From an uncultured Eubacteriales bacterium (GTDB taxonomy: Bacteria > Bacillota > Clostridia > Oscillospirales > CAG-272): a DNA stretch of 43,394 bases. Both the position numbers and the translations under genes were made by a program. Positions 25,351-33,009 of this stretch are shown here, piece after piece. The stretch's first letter is position 1. Each line of letters opens with the position of its first letter. The stretch lies in assembly GCA_934385225.1 (NCBI GenBank), contig CAKRPQ010000006.1:1-43394 (forward strand), given 5' to 3'. The notes beneath the pieces were generated by a model. That model worked only from the letters and a program-made list of their open reading frames with translations, did no database searches and was not told where the DNA came from.

Positions 25351-26112
25351 TTACTTTCCCTCCTTTGTGTTCTTTTTCATAAAATTACGGAGCTTTGAGA
25401 GAAGCTCGTTATAGTTCGGTTTGCGCATTTTGAGGGACGGGAACGCATAAAGCATACGTCTCTGCTGCGGGTTGAGTTTCTTCTTTATAGCATTCTTGCG
25501 CTCCTGCCAGCTTATGTAAGCCTCCGAGGAATGCAGGCGATCCACTGCCGCCTCTTTCTGCCTGTCGATAAATTCGGAGAGTTCTTCCAGTTTTTCGCGG
25601 AAGCCCGCAAAGCCCTTTATCGTTACGATGCAGTCAGTCGCGAAAATCACGAAAAGAACGCCGCTCGTTATATGCAGAGCAAGAGGGGACAGTTTATCCG
25701 TAAGTCCCTTTACAAGCGGGTGAAGTCCGAGATTGAGCGCGACGGAAAACGCGCCGAAAACGACCGCGCCGATAAGGCAGACACGTCCGTTAATGTTGAA
25801 TTTTCTCTGCGAATAATCCCACCAGCGCGCATGGAACAGTTTTTCCATCACATACGAGGTCAGATATTCGAGCGAGCAGGTGACGAGCGCACCGAGGAAG
25901 AAAAGAAGCACGGGATTTTTTATCCTGCCGAGAATAAGAATGACAAGTATTGCGCCGCTTCCGTAAATCGGACAGTAAGGACCGTTCAGGAAGCCGCGGT
26001 TTATGAGCTTTTTATTCGTTATCGAGCAGAGCGTACTCTCGTAGATCCAGCCGATAATGCTGTAAATCATAAGCCACAGAAAATAGGTCTCGACAGTTTT
26101 AAGAAATTCCAC
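25351..26112 (-). CDS. CmpB-like 'putative ABC transporter permease' membrane protein
   Basis: The 253-residue protein has five or so membrane helices in the first ~175 residues, followed by a charged cytoplasmic tail. The N-terminal block WLMIYSIIGWIYESTLC and NRGFLNGPYCPIYGSGA are diagnostic of the ABC_trans_CmpB family (COG4905), widespread in Firmicutes and of unproven function; no ATPase partner is present. Start is GTG 26112, with AAAGGA 11 bases upstream; the ATG 8 bases earlier is out of frame and runs into a stop. It heads an operon with two hydrolases. Confidence 0.85.
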   Translation of the reverse strand: MEFLKTVETYFLWLMIYSIIGWIYESTLCSITNKKLINRGFLNGPYCPIYGSGAILVILILGRIKNPVLLFFLGALVTCSLEYLTSYVMEKLFHARWWDYSQRKFNINGRVCLIGAVVFGAFSVALNLGLHPLVKGLTDKLSPLALHITSGVLFVIFATDCIVTIKGFAGFREKLEELSEFIDRQKEAAVDRLHSSEAYISWQERKNAIKKKLNPQQRRMLYAFPSLKMRKPNYNELLSKLRNFMKKNTKEGK

Positions 26113-26145
26113 AGTTCATACCGTCCTTTGTTTTATGTTACAACA

Positions 26146-26174
26146 ATTATAGCAAATTTTATTTGTTTTGTCAA
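26146..26174 (-). promoter_or_regulatory. Consensus promoter of the CmpB-like operon
   Basis: On the minus strand TTGACA (26169-26174) and TATAAT (26146-26151) are 17 bases apart, 33 bases before the GTG start. Confidence 0.9.
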
Positions 26175-26202
26175 CAATTTTGCCCGCACAGGCAAATAAA
26201 AA

Positions 26203-26219
26203 ATGCCCGAATCGGGCAT
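26203..26219 (-). terminator. Minus-strand terminator upstream of tepA
   Basis: ATGCCCGA and TCGGGCAT are inverted around one base; on the minus strand the hairpin is followed by TTTTTTATTT. No minus-strand gene ends nearby, so it would stop transcripts arriving from the pyridoxal kinase, antisense to tepA. Confidence 0.6.
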
Positions 26220-26249
26220 AATAATATAAAAAGTTCGGGAGGAAAAAAG

Positions 26250-26969
26250 ATGGACGAGAACAAAAAGGACGAAAAAAAGGAGAACGAGAGCGGGAATCCC
26301 GCCGTCGGCGACGAATTTGAGGGAATTGTAAAAAGCGGAAGCGTAGAAATAAAAAATTCAAAGGAAACGATACACTGTCTGTCTGTAATCGGACAGATAG
26401 AGGGGCATTACCTACTCGGCGACTCACAGAAAGCGACAAAATACGAGCACGTCATTCCGCTCCTCTGCGCGATTGAGGAAAGCGAGGATATCGACGGGCT
26501 TCTCGTGCTTCTCAACACGATGGGCGGCGACGTTGAGGCGGGGCTTGCCATAGCCGAAATGATAGCCTCGATGTCAAAGCCGAGCGTTTCGCTCGTTCTT
26601 GGCGGCGGTCATTCGATAGGCGTACCGCTCGCCGTCGCAGCTAAGCGTTCATTCATCGTGCCGTCCGCGACAATGACCATTCACCCCGTCAGAATAAACG
26701 GGCTTGTCGTCGGCGTTCCGCAGACGTTCAGGTATTTCGAAAGCATGCAGAAAAGGATAATAAATTTTATCGTCGGTCACTCGCGCATATCCGCGGAGGA
26801 GCTTAATTCTCTTATGATGCGTCCCGACGAGATGGCAACCGACGTCGGCTCTATCGTTGACGGAAGCGAGGCGGTGAGACGCGGAATTATCGACAAGGTA
26901 GGCGGTCTTTCGGAAGCGTTAGGAGAGCTTCGTACTATGATAAGAGAAGAGAAAGGCAAGGCTCGATAA
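26250..26969 (+). CDS. tepA: ClpP-class serine protease, TepA (translocation-enhancing) type
   Basis: The 239-residue protein starts at ATG 26250 after GGGAGG; earlier in-frame codons lie in the promoter region. A charged N-terminus of about 30 residues precedes a ClpP fold: LLNTMGGDVEAGLAIAEMI, the serine loop LGGGHSIGVPLAVAA, and MTIHPVRI with the histidine. The position of Ser and His corresponds to ClpP, but the GGHSIG loop and N-terminus are those of TepA/YmfB. B. subtilis TepA aids protein export and is expressed in sporulation. It does not have a ClpX or ClpA neighbour. Its last 35 bases overlap the convergent pyridoxal kinase gene. Confidence 0.88.
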   Translation: MDENKKDEKKENESGNPAVGDEFEGIVKSGSVEIKNSKETIHCLSVIGQIEGHYLLGDSQKATKYEHVIPLLCAIEESEDIDGLLVLLNTMGGDVEAGLAIAEMIASMSKPSVSLVLGGGHSIGVPLAVAAKRSFIVPSATMTIHPVRINGLVVGVPQTFRYFESMQKRIINFIVGHSRISAEELNSLMMRPDEMATDVGSIVDGSEAVRRGIIDKVGGLSEALGELRTMIREEKGKAR

Positions 26970-27876
26970 CAAGCCCGTCGCGGATCGGGGTCTTGTAGCG
27001 CGACGAAAATTCGGTCGCGTAGGAAACGAATGCGCACGCTTTTTCGGACGAGGCAAAAAGATTTTCACCCGAAAGAAGTCCGCCGAGCAGAACGGACGCG
27101 AAAACATCGCCCGTTCCGGGATAGGAGAGCGGCAGTTTTTTGATGCGGCATACGGAAATTTTTCCGTGCGCGTCGCACGCCGCCGTTGCGATGGTATCTC
27201 CGCCCGACGCGCCCGTCACGACGGTATTTTTTGTGCCGAACGAGCTGTGCAGCATACTGCATAACTCGCGTGAAAAACCGTCCGCCTCGTCCGCGCTCAT
27301 CTCGGTCGGGTACTTTTTGCCGAGGAGAAAGCACGCCTCGGTAAGATTCGGCGTTATCAGGTCAGCTCCGTAGCAGAGGCGGCTCATGCCGAGCATAAGT
27401 TCCTTTGTATATGTCGAATACAGCTCGCCGTCGTCGCCCATTACAGGGTCAACGGCGACAAACGCGGGCGTGCCGTCGTTCTTCGTTCCGAATTTACGGG
27501 TAAAATCCGCGACTACCTCTATCTGCGCGTCGCTGCCGAGAAAACCGCTGTACAAAGCGTCAAAATCGACGTCTATATCCTGCCAGTGGCGGGATATTTT
27601 TTTCATTTGTCCCGTCAGATCCTCAAAGAACATATCGGTAAAACCGCCCGTATGCGTCGAAAGAAGTGCGGTCGGCAGCGGTACTGTCTGCAATCCGAGC
27701 GCGGACAGAACGGGAATTATCACTGTCAGCGCGCAGCGCCCAAGGCAGGATATATCGTGCAGTGCCGCCACTCTTTTTATCGGCGGAAGAAGTTCATTTT
27801 CGTTTACGTTTTCTGTATTCGGATAGGGTTTATATCTGTCGGTCATTTCGGTGGTATGCCTTTCGTCTGATTTCAT
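26935..27876 (-). CDS. Pyridoxal/pyridoxamine kinase
   Basis: The protein of 303-313 residues has a ribokinase-like fold. KRVAALHDISCLGRCALTVIIP is the typical pyridoxamine-kinase opening, FVAVDPVMGDDGELY the magnesium region, DLITPNLTEACFLLG another signature, and SYPGTGDVFASVLLGGLL holds the catalytic Asp. It makes pyridoxal 5'-phosphate by salvage. Two starts are possible: ATG 27876, in ATGA overlap with znuB, or ATG 27846, with GAAAGG 12 bases before it. A promoter inside znuB would place its transcript start almost on the first ATG, which favours 27846 for that transcript. It is the one clear gene in the window ending in TAG. Confidence 0.92.
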   Translation of the reverse strand: MKSDERHTTEMTDRYKPYPNTENVNENELLPPIKRVAALHDISCLGRCALTVIIPVLSALGLQTVPLPTALLSTHTGGFTDMFFEDLTGQMKKISRHWQDIDVDFDALYSGFLGSDAQIEVVADFTRKFGTKNDGTPAFVAVDPVMGDDGELYSTYTKELMLGMSRLCYGADLITPNLTEACFLLGKKYPTEMSADEADGFSRELCSMLHSSFGTKNTVVTGASGGDTIATAACDAHGKISVCRIKKLPLSYPGTGDVFASVLLGGLLSGENLFASSEKACAFVSYATEFSSRYKTPIRDGLVIEPCLSLLLS

Positions 27877-28691
27877 CTTTTTATTATAACAGATGTCACC
27901 TGAAAAATCAAGAAGCATATCGCATTTGCCGCAACTATGCTCGCGCCCGTCGGGAGCGAAAAGAGGCAGGACGCGCATATGCCGACAAAGCAGCAGACGA
28001 CGGATATAACGGACGCGCAGACTGCGGTCCCGCGAAAACTCCTTGTCAGGCGCATCGCGCTTGTCGCGGGGAAAATTATAAGTGCCGAGATAAGCATTGC
28101 GCCGATAACGCGCATTCCGACAACGACCGTCACCGCCGTAACGGCGGATATGGCGAATTTATATATCCCTGTCCTCATTCCCGTCGCCTTCGCGAACGTC
28201 TCGTCGAACGTGAGCGAGAAAATGCGGTTGAAAAAAAGCACATAAAGCAGCGTTGTAACGGACGAAAGCAGAACTGTCAGGAGAGCATCGCTCTTCTCCA
28301 TCGAATTTATAGAACCGAACATATAGCTTGTCACGTCCGTATTCATACCCGTCGTCACCGATATGACGATAACGCCGACGGCGAGCGACACGGACGACAC
28401 CATTGCGACGGCGGCGTCGCCGCCGATTCGGCTGTTTTCGCTTATACGCAGAATGAAAAACGCAGCGGCAATGACGACGGGCACGGCGACGGCAAGCGGT
28501 GCGCTTCCGAGCACAGTACCGATAACGAGCGCGCCGAAAGCGACGTGCGAAAGTCCGTCGCCTATCATCGAAAAGCGGCGCAAAACCAGCGTCACACCGA
28601 GAAGAGACGAGCAAAGCGAGACGAGCACGCCGACAATAAGCGCGTACATAACAAATTTATACGAAAAATATCCGAGAAGTGTTTCAATCAT
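27873..28691 (-). CDS. znuB: Zinc/manganese ABC transporter permease
   Basis: The 272-residue membrane protein has about eight helices and the ABC-3 (ZnuB/MntB) family motifs: LVLRRFSMIGDGLSHVAFGALVIG near residue 37 and VVGMRVIGAMLISALIIFPA near 200. Start at ATG 28691 is preceded by GGCGGAGA and overlaps the 3' end of the ATPase gene by 8 bases. It forms the channel of the zinc importer encoded by the three adjacent genes. The last bases contain a promoter for the following pyridoxal kinase gene. Confidence 0.93.
   Translation of the reverse strand: MIETLLGYFSYKFVMYALIVGVLVSLCSSLLGVTLVLRRFSMIGDGLSHVAFGALVIGTVLGSAPLAVAVPVVIAAAFFILRISENSRIGGDAAVAMVSSVSLAVGVIVISVTTGMNTDVTSYMFGSINSMEKSDALLTVLLSSVTTLLYVLFFNRIFSLTFDETFAKATGMRTGIYKFAISAVTAVTVVVGMRVIGAMLISALIIFPATSAMRLTRSFRGTAVCASVISVVCCFVGICASCLFSLPTGASIVAANAICFLIFQVTSVIIKR
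27883..27911 (-). promoter_or_regulatory. Internal promoter for the pyridoxal kinase gene
   Basis: On the minus strand TTGATT (27906-27911) and TATAAT (27883-27888) are 17 bases apart, within the last codons of znuB. The predicted start of transcription falls at about 27876. No Zur-like inverted repeat is seen here. Confidence 0.65.
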
Positions 28692-29406
28692 TTTCAGTCT
28701 CCGCCTCCGATGTCTCAAAAGTCTCAAAAACGCGCGATTTTACATAATCATCCCTTTTTCCGAAGAACAGGACGGACTTATCAAGGTGAAGTATTTTCGT
28801 TCCGTATCTTAGCACCGCTCCGAAGTCGTGCGAGACCATTATGACGGTCATTCCGCTTTTGTTAAGCTCCGATGTTGCGCGGTACATTTCTCTTGTCGCG
28901 AGCGGATCAAGACCTGCGACGGGCTCGTCGAGAAGAAGCAGCTTATCCGCCGAGCACATTGCCCGCGCGAGCAGCACGCGCTGTCTCTGCCCGCCCGAAA
29001 GCTCTCTGAAACACCTTTTTGAGAGGTTTTCGATACCGAGCTTTTCCATATTTTCACGCGCTTTTTTCTTATCCTCAGCACGGTAGAACGGCAAGCGCGA
29101 ATGCGAAAGAGTTCCCGAAAGCACGACCTCGGAAACGGTCGCGGGGAAATCGCGTTTTATGCTCGTCTGCTGCGGCAGATAACCGATGTCCTTTGCCGTG
29201 CAGCCCTCGTAGGTTATCCTTCCCGCGGACGGAGCTTTGAGTGAAAGGAGAGCCTTTACAAGCGTGCTTTTGCCCGATCCGTTCTGACCGACAATGCAAA
29301 GATAATCCCCGTTTGCAACCGTAAAATTCACATTTTCGAGAACGTTTGTCCCGCCGTATGAAAGGCAGACGTTCTCGCATTTTATAAGTGTTTCGTCGTT
29401 TTTCAA
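28684..29406 (-). CDS. znuC: Zinc ABC transporter ATP-binding protein
   Basis: The 240-residue ABC ATPase is complete: Walker A GQNGSGKST, Q-loop GYLPQQTS, signature LSGGQRQRV, Walker B LLLLDEPVAGLD and the switch histidine in MVSHDFG. The sequence between Walker A and the Q-loop and the length are typical of ZnuC/MntA-type importers. The ATG overlaps the znuA stop (ATGA). It powers uptake of zinc through ZnuB. Confidence 0.95.
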   Translation of the reverse strand: MKNDETLIKCENVCLSYGGTNVLENVNFTVANGDYLCIVGQNGSGKSTLVKALLSLKAPSAGRITYEGCTAKDIGYLPQQTSIKRDFPATVSEVVLSGTLSHSRLPFYRAEDKKKARENMEKLGIENLSKRCFRELSGGQRQRVLLARAMCSADKLLLLDEPVAGLDPLATREMYRATSELNKSGMTVIMVSHDFGAVLRYGTKILHLDKSVLFFGKRDDYVKSRVFETFETSEAETEND

Positions 29407-30362
29407 TTTGAAACCGCCTTTTCGATGTTTTGAAGATTTTTTGTCATAAGGCTGATGTAATCCTCGCCTTTTTTCATATCGTCAACCGAGACCGTATGGC
29501 AGGAATAAAGTCTGAGCACTTCCGCTCCGCTCTCGTAGGCAATGGTTTTAGCGAGTTTTCCCGACGAAAAATCGACCGCGAAAACGATCGGAATTTTGTC
29601 CCTTTTGACCGTTTCGATAAGCTCGCTTATGACGGCGAGCGACGCTTCGGTCTGCTCCGCACACCCCGAAAATGCCGAAATATAACTAAATCCGTATTCG
29701 TGCGCAAGGTAGAGAAACGGGAAACGATCACCGATGACAAGCTTCTTGCCGTTTGAGTTTTCCGAGACGCGCTCAAAGCCCGCGTCAAGCCCGCGCAGTT
29801 CTTCTGTATAATTTTCGGTATTTTCACGGAAAACTTCGCTGTTTTCGGGCGACACCGCGCAGAGCTTTTCGCATATTGCCTCTGCTATCTTTATCGCGTT
29901 TTTCGGCGATGTCCAGACGTGTTCGTCGTATTCGTCCTCTCCGTGACTGTGGTCGCCGTCATGGTCGTGATGCCCGCTTTTTTCGCCCGCAAGTCCCTCT
30001 TCTTCATGCAGAAGCCCCGTAACTTCCATAAGCGAAAGCACCGTTTCGCCGTCAAGCTCGGAAGACGCGATGAGCTTTTTCGCCCATGCCTCGGATTCGC
30101 CGCCGACCCATATGAAAAGGTCACAGTCGTTTATCGCCTTTATATCGGACGGCGACGGCTCGTAGGAATGTGCCTCACTGCCCGCGGGAAGAAGCATTTT
30201 TATATTTATATCCGCGCCTCGCGTAATGTTGCGCGCAAAATCATACTGTGGAAAAACGGTGCAGACGACGTTCGGAAAGTCGTTTTCTTTTTCCTTTTTG
30301 CAGCACGAGCAGAGAAGAAACAGGGCAAGTACAGCGACGGCGAAAACAAAAATCCTTTTCAT
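29403..30362 (-). CDS. znuA: Zinc-binding lipoprotein of the ABC importer
   Basis: The 319-residue protein starts at ATG 30362, in ATGA overlap with the regulator gene. The signal peptide ends LLCSC. The cluster-9 solute-binding fold has HSYEPSPSDIKAI, then a His/Asp-rich loop (GHHDHDGDHSHGEDEYDEH, about 140-158) typical of zinc-specific members, and DEHVWTSPKNA. It captures Zn2+ at the cell surface. The His-rich loop and the regulator gene argue for zinc rather than manganese. Confidence 0.95.
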   Translation of the reverse strand: MKRIFVFAVAVLALFLLCSCCKKEKENDFPNVVCTVFPQYDFARNITRGADINIKMLLPAGSEAHSYEPSPSDIKAINDCDLFIWVGGESEAWAKKLIASSELDGETVLSLMEVTGLLHEEEGLAGEKSGHHDHDGDHSHGEDEYDEHVWTSPKNAIKIAEAICEKLCAVSPENSEVFRENTENYTEELRGLDAGFERVSENSNGKKLVIGDRFPFLYLAHEYGFSYISAFSGCAEQTEASLAVISELIETVKRDKIPIVFAVDFSSGKLAKTIAYESGAEVLRLYSCHTVSVDDMKKGEDYISLMTKNLQNIEKAVSN

Positions 30363-30769
30363 CTGCGTCCCGCCTCCGCGCAAGCACCGCAAGTGCCGTA
30401 AAGCACCGACATTCCGCTGTTTATCCTGAACCTGTGATCCGAGAGAATATGCTCGACAAGCTCCTCGCTCTTCTCACATTCGAGATGATATATCCTCCCG
30501 CAATGCACGCACTTCATATGGAAGTGACTTTCGCAGTCGCAGGACGGTCCCATATACTGAAAAAGATACCCCGCGTCGTCCGTTCGGAAGCGCGCAAGCT
30601 CTCCGTCCTCCGTCATTGCGGAAATTATGCGGTAAACGGTACTGTTCCCCGGAACTTTCTCGCCTCGCGCGCGTATATTTTCTATTACCTGTTCGGCTGA
30701 AAACTGCTTATCGGGATTAGACGCAAAAAAATCCGCGACAGTCTTTTTCGCCAGCGTATTATAGCCCAT
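30359..30769 (-). CDS. zur: Fur-family zinc regulator (Zur)
   Basis: The 136-residue protein starts at ATG 30769 with GAGAGGAGAG before it. The winged-helix DNA-binding domain (~1-75) contains QVIENIRARG and GNSTVYRIISAM. The C-terminal dimer domain has HFHMKCVHCGRIYHLEC and a last CGAC pair, giving the CxxC...CxxC structural zinc site. It heads the znuA-znuC-znuB operon, so Zur is the natural reading, with zinc repressing its own operon. The operator at 30790-30804 sits between the promoter and this gene. Confidence 0.93.
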   Translation of the reverse strand: MGYNTLAKKTVADFFASNPDKQFSAEQVIENIRARGEKVPGNSTVYRIISAMTEDGELARFRTDDAGYLFQYMGPSCDCESHFHMKCVHCGRIYHLECEKSEELVEHILSDHRFRINSGMSVLYGTCGACAEAGRR

Positions 30770-30789
30770 TTTTATCTCTCCTCTCAATT

Positions 30790-30804
30790 TGAGAACCGTT
30801 CTCA
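30790..30804 (-). promoter_or_regulatory. Predicted Zur operator (7-1-7 inverted repeat)
   Basis: TGAGAAC-C-GTTCTCA is a perfect 7-1-7 palindrome, the standard geometry of Fur-family boxes. It abuts the -10 box of the zur promoter and covers the likely start of transcription. Confidence 0.85.
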
Positions 30805-30805
30805 T

Positions 30806-30834
30806 ATTATATCATAACCCATATAATTTGTCAA
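30806..30834 (-). promoter_or_regulatory. Consensus promoter of the zur-znuACB operon
   Basis: On the minus strand TTGACA (30829-30834) and TATAAT (30806-30811) are 17 bases apart. A perfect promoter directly followed by an operator fits strong expression that is shut off by zinc-bound Zur. Confidence 0.92.
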
Positions 30835-30849
30835 TATGCTTTTTTTTAC

Positions 30850-30878
30850 TTGACAAACAGCGAAAAAACTGATAAAAT
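30850..30878 (+). promoter_or_regulatory. Promoter of the 55-residue lipoprotein gene
   Basis: TTGACA (30850-30855) and TAAAAT (30873-30878) are 17 bases apart. It diverges from the zur promoter, with 15 bases between the two -35 boxes; the Zur operator lies about 46 bases away and probably does not control it. Confidence 0.82.
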
Positions 30879-30907
30879 AGATGTAAACAAATGCGGAGGA
30901 CATAAAA

Positions 30908-31075
30908 ATGAGCCTTAAAAAGAGAGTCGCAGTTCTCCTCCTCTCGCTTCTGCTCACGCTGTCCGTCTTTTCCCTCTCGTCCTGCAAAAAGGACAAGGAC
31001 GATGAAGACACGGACACTCTGAAAGTGGAAATAAACGACGACGAAGAGGGTTGGAGTCCCGTTTGGAGACCTTAA
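30908..31075 (+). CDS. Very small acidic lipoprotein, 55 residues
   Basis: ATG 30908 follows GCGGAGGAC. The peptide has a lipoprotein signal (lysines 4-5, a leucine-rich core, SLSSC with Cys at 26). The mature part is only 30 residues, mostly Asp/Glu (KKDKDDEDTDT, INDDEEG), ending WSPVWRP. There is no known domain. A good promoter, RBS, signal peptide and terminator make it a real gene despite the size. The acidic tail could bind cations, and it stands next to the zinc operon, but it lacks His and Cys ligands, so a metal role is speculative. Confidence 0.75.
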   Translation: MSLKKRVAVLLLSLLLTLSVFSLSSCKKDKDDEDTDTLKVEINDDEEGWSPVWRP

Positions 31076-31082
31076 ATAAAAG

Positions 31083-31117
31083 AAAATGCGGTGTCGAGAA
31101 CGCCGCATTTTCTTTTT
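31083..31117. terminator. Bidirectional terminator
   Basis: A 12-bp stem (AAAATGCGGTGT at 31083 with its partner ending 31111, one wobble pair) is followed by CTTTTTT. It serves the small lipoprotein gene and probably the convergent ABC exporter operon. Confidence 0.85.
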
Positions 31118-31122
31118 TACTT

Positions 31123-33009
31123 TTATTCTTTTTCTTCCTCCGCGTAATACTGCGCCTGCGCACCCCAAAGCTCGCTGTATTTTCCGCCTCTTTCGAGAAG
31201 CGTTTCGTGGTCGCCGTATTCGACTATGCTTCCGCCGTCAAAAACCGCTATCTCGTCGCAGAACTTACAGGACGAAAGTCTGTGGCTTATGTATATAGCC
31301 GTGCCGTCGCCGACAATTTCATTGAACTTCGAATATATCTCCGCCTCGGCAATCGGGTCAAGTGCCGCCGTCGGCTCGTCGAGAACTATTATCGGTGCGT
31401 TTTTATAGAGTGCGCGCGCTATGGCTATCTTCTGTGCCTCGCCTCCCGAAACGCGGACGCCGTCCTTGTCTATATCGTTGTAAAGATAGGTTTTTACGCC
31501 GTTTTTAAGGCTTGCGAGCCTCTCGCCGAATCCCGCTTTCGCAAGACATTCGCGGACGCGCGCGTCGTCGGGGGTTGCACATGCCGCAACGTTCTCGTCT
31601 ATCGGAAACGCAAAGAGCTTGAAGTCCTGGAAAACTATCGAAAAGATATTCATATATTCTCCGTAATCGTACTCGCGTATATCGCGTCCGTCAAGCAGTA
31701 TCTCGCCCTCGGTCGGGTCGTAAAGACGGCAGAGCAGCTTTATAAACGTCGTTTTTCCGCTTCCGTTCATACCCACGACGGCAATTTTTTTACCCTCGCC
31801 GATCCTCATGTTCACATGGCGAAGCGAATACGCGTCACTGCCCGGATATTTGAAGGACACATCGCGAAATTCGATAACGTGCCTTGTCCCGTCTCCTTTC
31901 GGCGATAAACTGCCCGATTCCATCTTATTTTTCGTTCCGAGCAGGTCGAACACGGGTTTAAGAAAATCGCCGTTTGCGCGAAGCTCGGTCACATTCTGCA
32001 TAAGCTCGCCGATTCCGACAAAGAGAGCCGTTGCAGCGCCTATATACTGCGTGACGTAGCCGAGACCGAACGCTCCCGCGCGGGATTTAAGGCAGACGAA
32101 AAGGTAGATAACGCCCGTCACTATCACCGAAATGCCGACTGAAAGCGACGAATAAAATCCTATCGGACCTTTTATAAGTTTTGCAAAATCCGATCCCGGA
32201 CCGAACATATTGTATTTCTTTATATTCGGTGCGCACACGTTTTTCTGCTGGTCGTAAATGCGTATATCGGGCGCTCTCGAAAGATCCTGAACCATAAATC
32301 CGAAGAAGCTGAAACACCTGTTGCCGAAGCGACCGCCCGCGTTGCATTTCACGAACAATTCATTTACCTTGCCCGTAAAAAACGCCGATAGGAACGACAC
32401 TCCGAGCATTATACCGACGATGAACAGCGCAAAAACGGGACTGTCAAGAAATTTATACGCACCGTCCGTCACCTTTGACGTAAAGAGTGTGACCGAAAGT
32501 CCGATACCGCCCAGAATTTTAAGAACAGCCGTGAGAACCTTTTCGGAAAGATTAAGCGTATAATACATTCCGTAGCCCTGAAAATTCTGCGTCTGTCTTG
32601 CCGTCGTAAAGAGGTCGTAAACGCGCTCGCTGTCGGCATCTTCGAAATCCATTCCCGTAATCTTGTCCATAACGGGTTTTTCACTCTCGAAATAAGACAA
32701 ATCTTCATACGCGGCGTTAAGGTGTTTAAGAACAGCTCCGAGAAGCATAAGCGCCGCCGTCACGGAGAGTATCAAAACGACATCGGTTATATACGTCTTT
32801 GCGTCGCGCCCGACTTCAAGGTCACTGACAAGCCGAGCAGAAAAGACCACTGTCACATACGGTGTCATCGCCGTGACAAGCGAATAAAGAAACGAGCAGA
32901 CGAGCTTCTGCGGGCATATACGGAAAAACATTTTAAGGACGCGGAGATCTCTTCCGATTGCCTCGCCGAAAGTCGCTTTGCCGTTTTCCGTTTTCTTATT
33001 TTTCTTCAT
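31123..33009 (-). CDS. ABC exporter half, permease-ATPase fusion (second subunit)
   Basis: The 628-residue protein starts at ATG 33009, after GCGGAGA, overlapping the preceding exporter gene by 14 bases. Six membrane helices occupy ~30-330, and the ATPase domain ~370-625: Walker A GMNGSGKTT, signature VSGGEAQKIAIARAL, Walker B IIVLDEPTAALDP and H-loop SHRLSSC. The signature is VSGGE instead of LSGGQ, so the two sites of the heterodimer differ. Type IV heterodimeric exporters move drugs, lipids or peptides; the substrate is unknown. It pairs with the product of the adjacent gene. Confidence 0.92.
   Translation of the reverse strand: MKKNKKTENGKATFGEAIGRDLRVLKMFFRICPQKLVCSFLYSLVTAMTPYVTVVFSARLVSDLEVGRDAKTYITDVVLILSVTAALMLLGAVLKHLNAAYEDLSYFESEKPVMDKITGMDFEDADSERVYDLFTTARQTQNFQGYGMYYTLNLSEKVLTAVLKILGGIGLSVTLFTSKVTDGAYKFLDSPVFALFIVGIMLGVSFLSAFFTGKVNELFVKCNAGGRFGNRCFSFFGFMVQDLSRAPDIRIYDQQKNVCAPNIKKYNMFGPGSDFAKLIKGPIGFYSSLSVGISVIVTGVIYLFVCLKSRAGAFGLGYVTQYIGAATALFVGIGELMQNVTELRANGDFLKPVFDLLGTKNKMESGSLSPKGDGTRHVIEFRDVSFKYPGSDAYSLRHVNMRIGEGKKIAVVGMNGSGKTTFIKLLCRLYDPTEGEILLDGRDIREYDYGEYMNIFSIVFQDFKLFAFPIDENVAACATPDDARVRECLAKAGFGERLASLKNGVKTYLYNDIDKDGVRVSGGEAQKIAIARALYKNAPIIVLDEPTAALDPIAEAEIYSKFNEIVGDGTAIYISHRLSSCKFCDEIAVFDGGSIVEYGDHETLLERGGKYSELWGAQAQYYAEEEKE

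Noticed and set aside
26250..26969. Housekeeping ClpP
   Set aside because: Charged N-terminus, the GGHSIG serine loop and lack of clpX nearby fit TepA rather than ClpP.
27666..28844. Plus-strand open frame of 392 codons opposite znuB/znuC
   Set aside because: Arg/His/Cys-rich antisense translation with no start signal.
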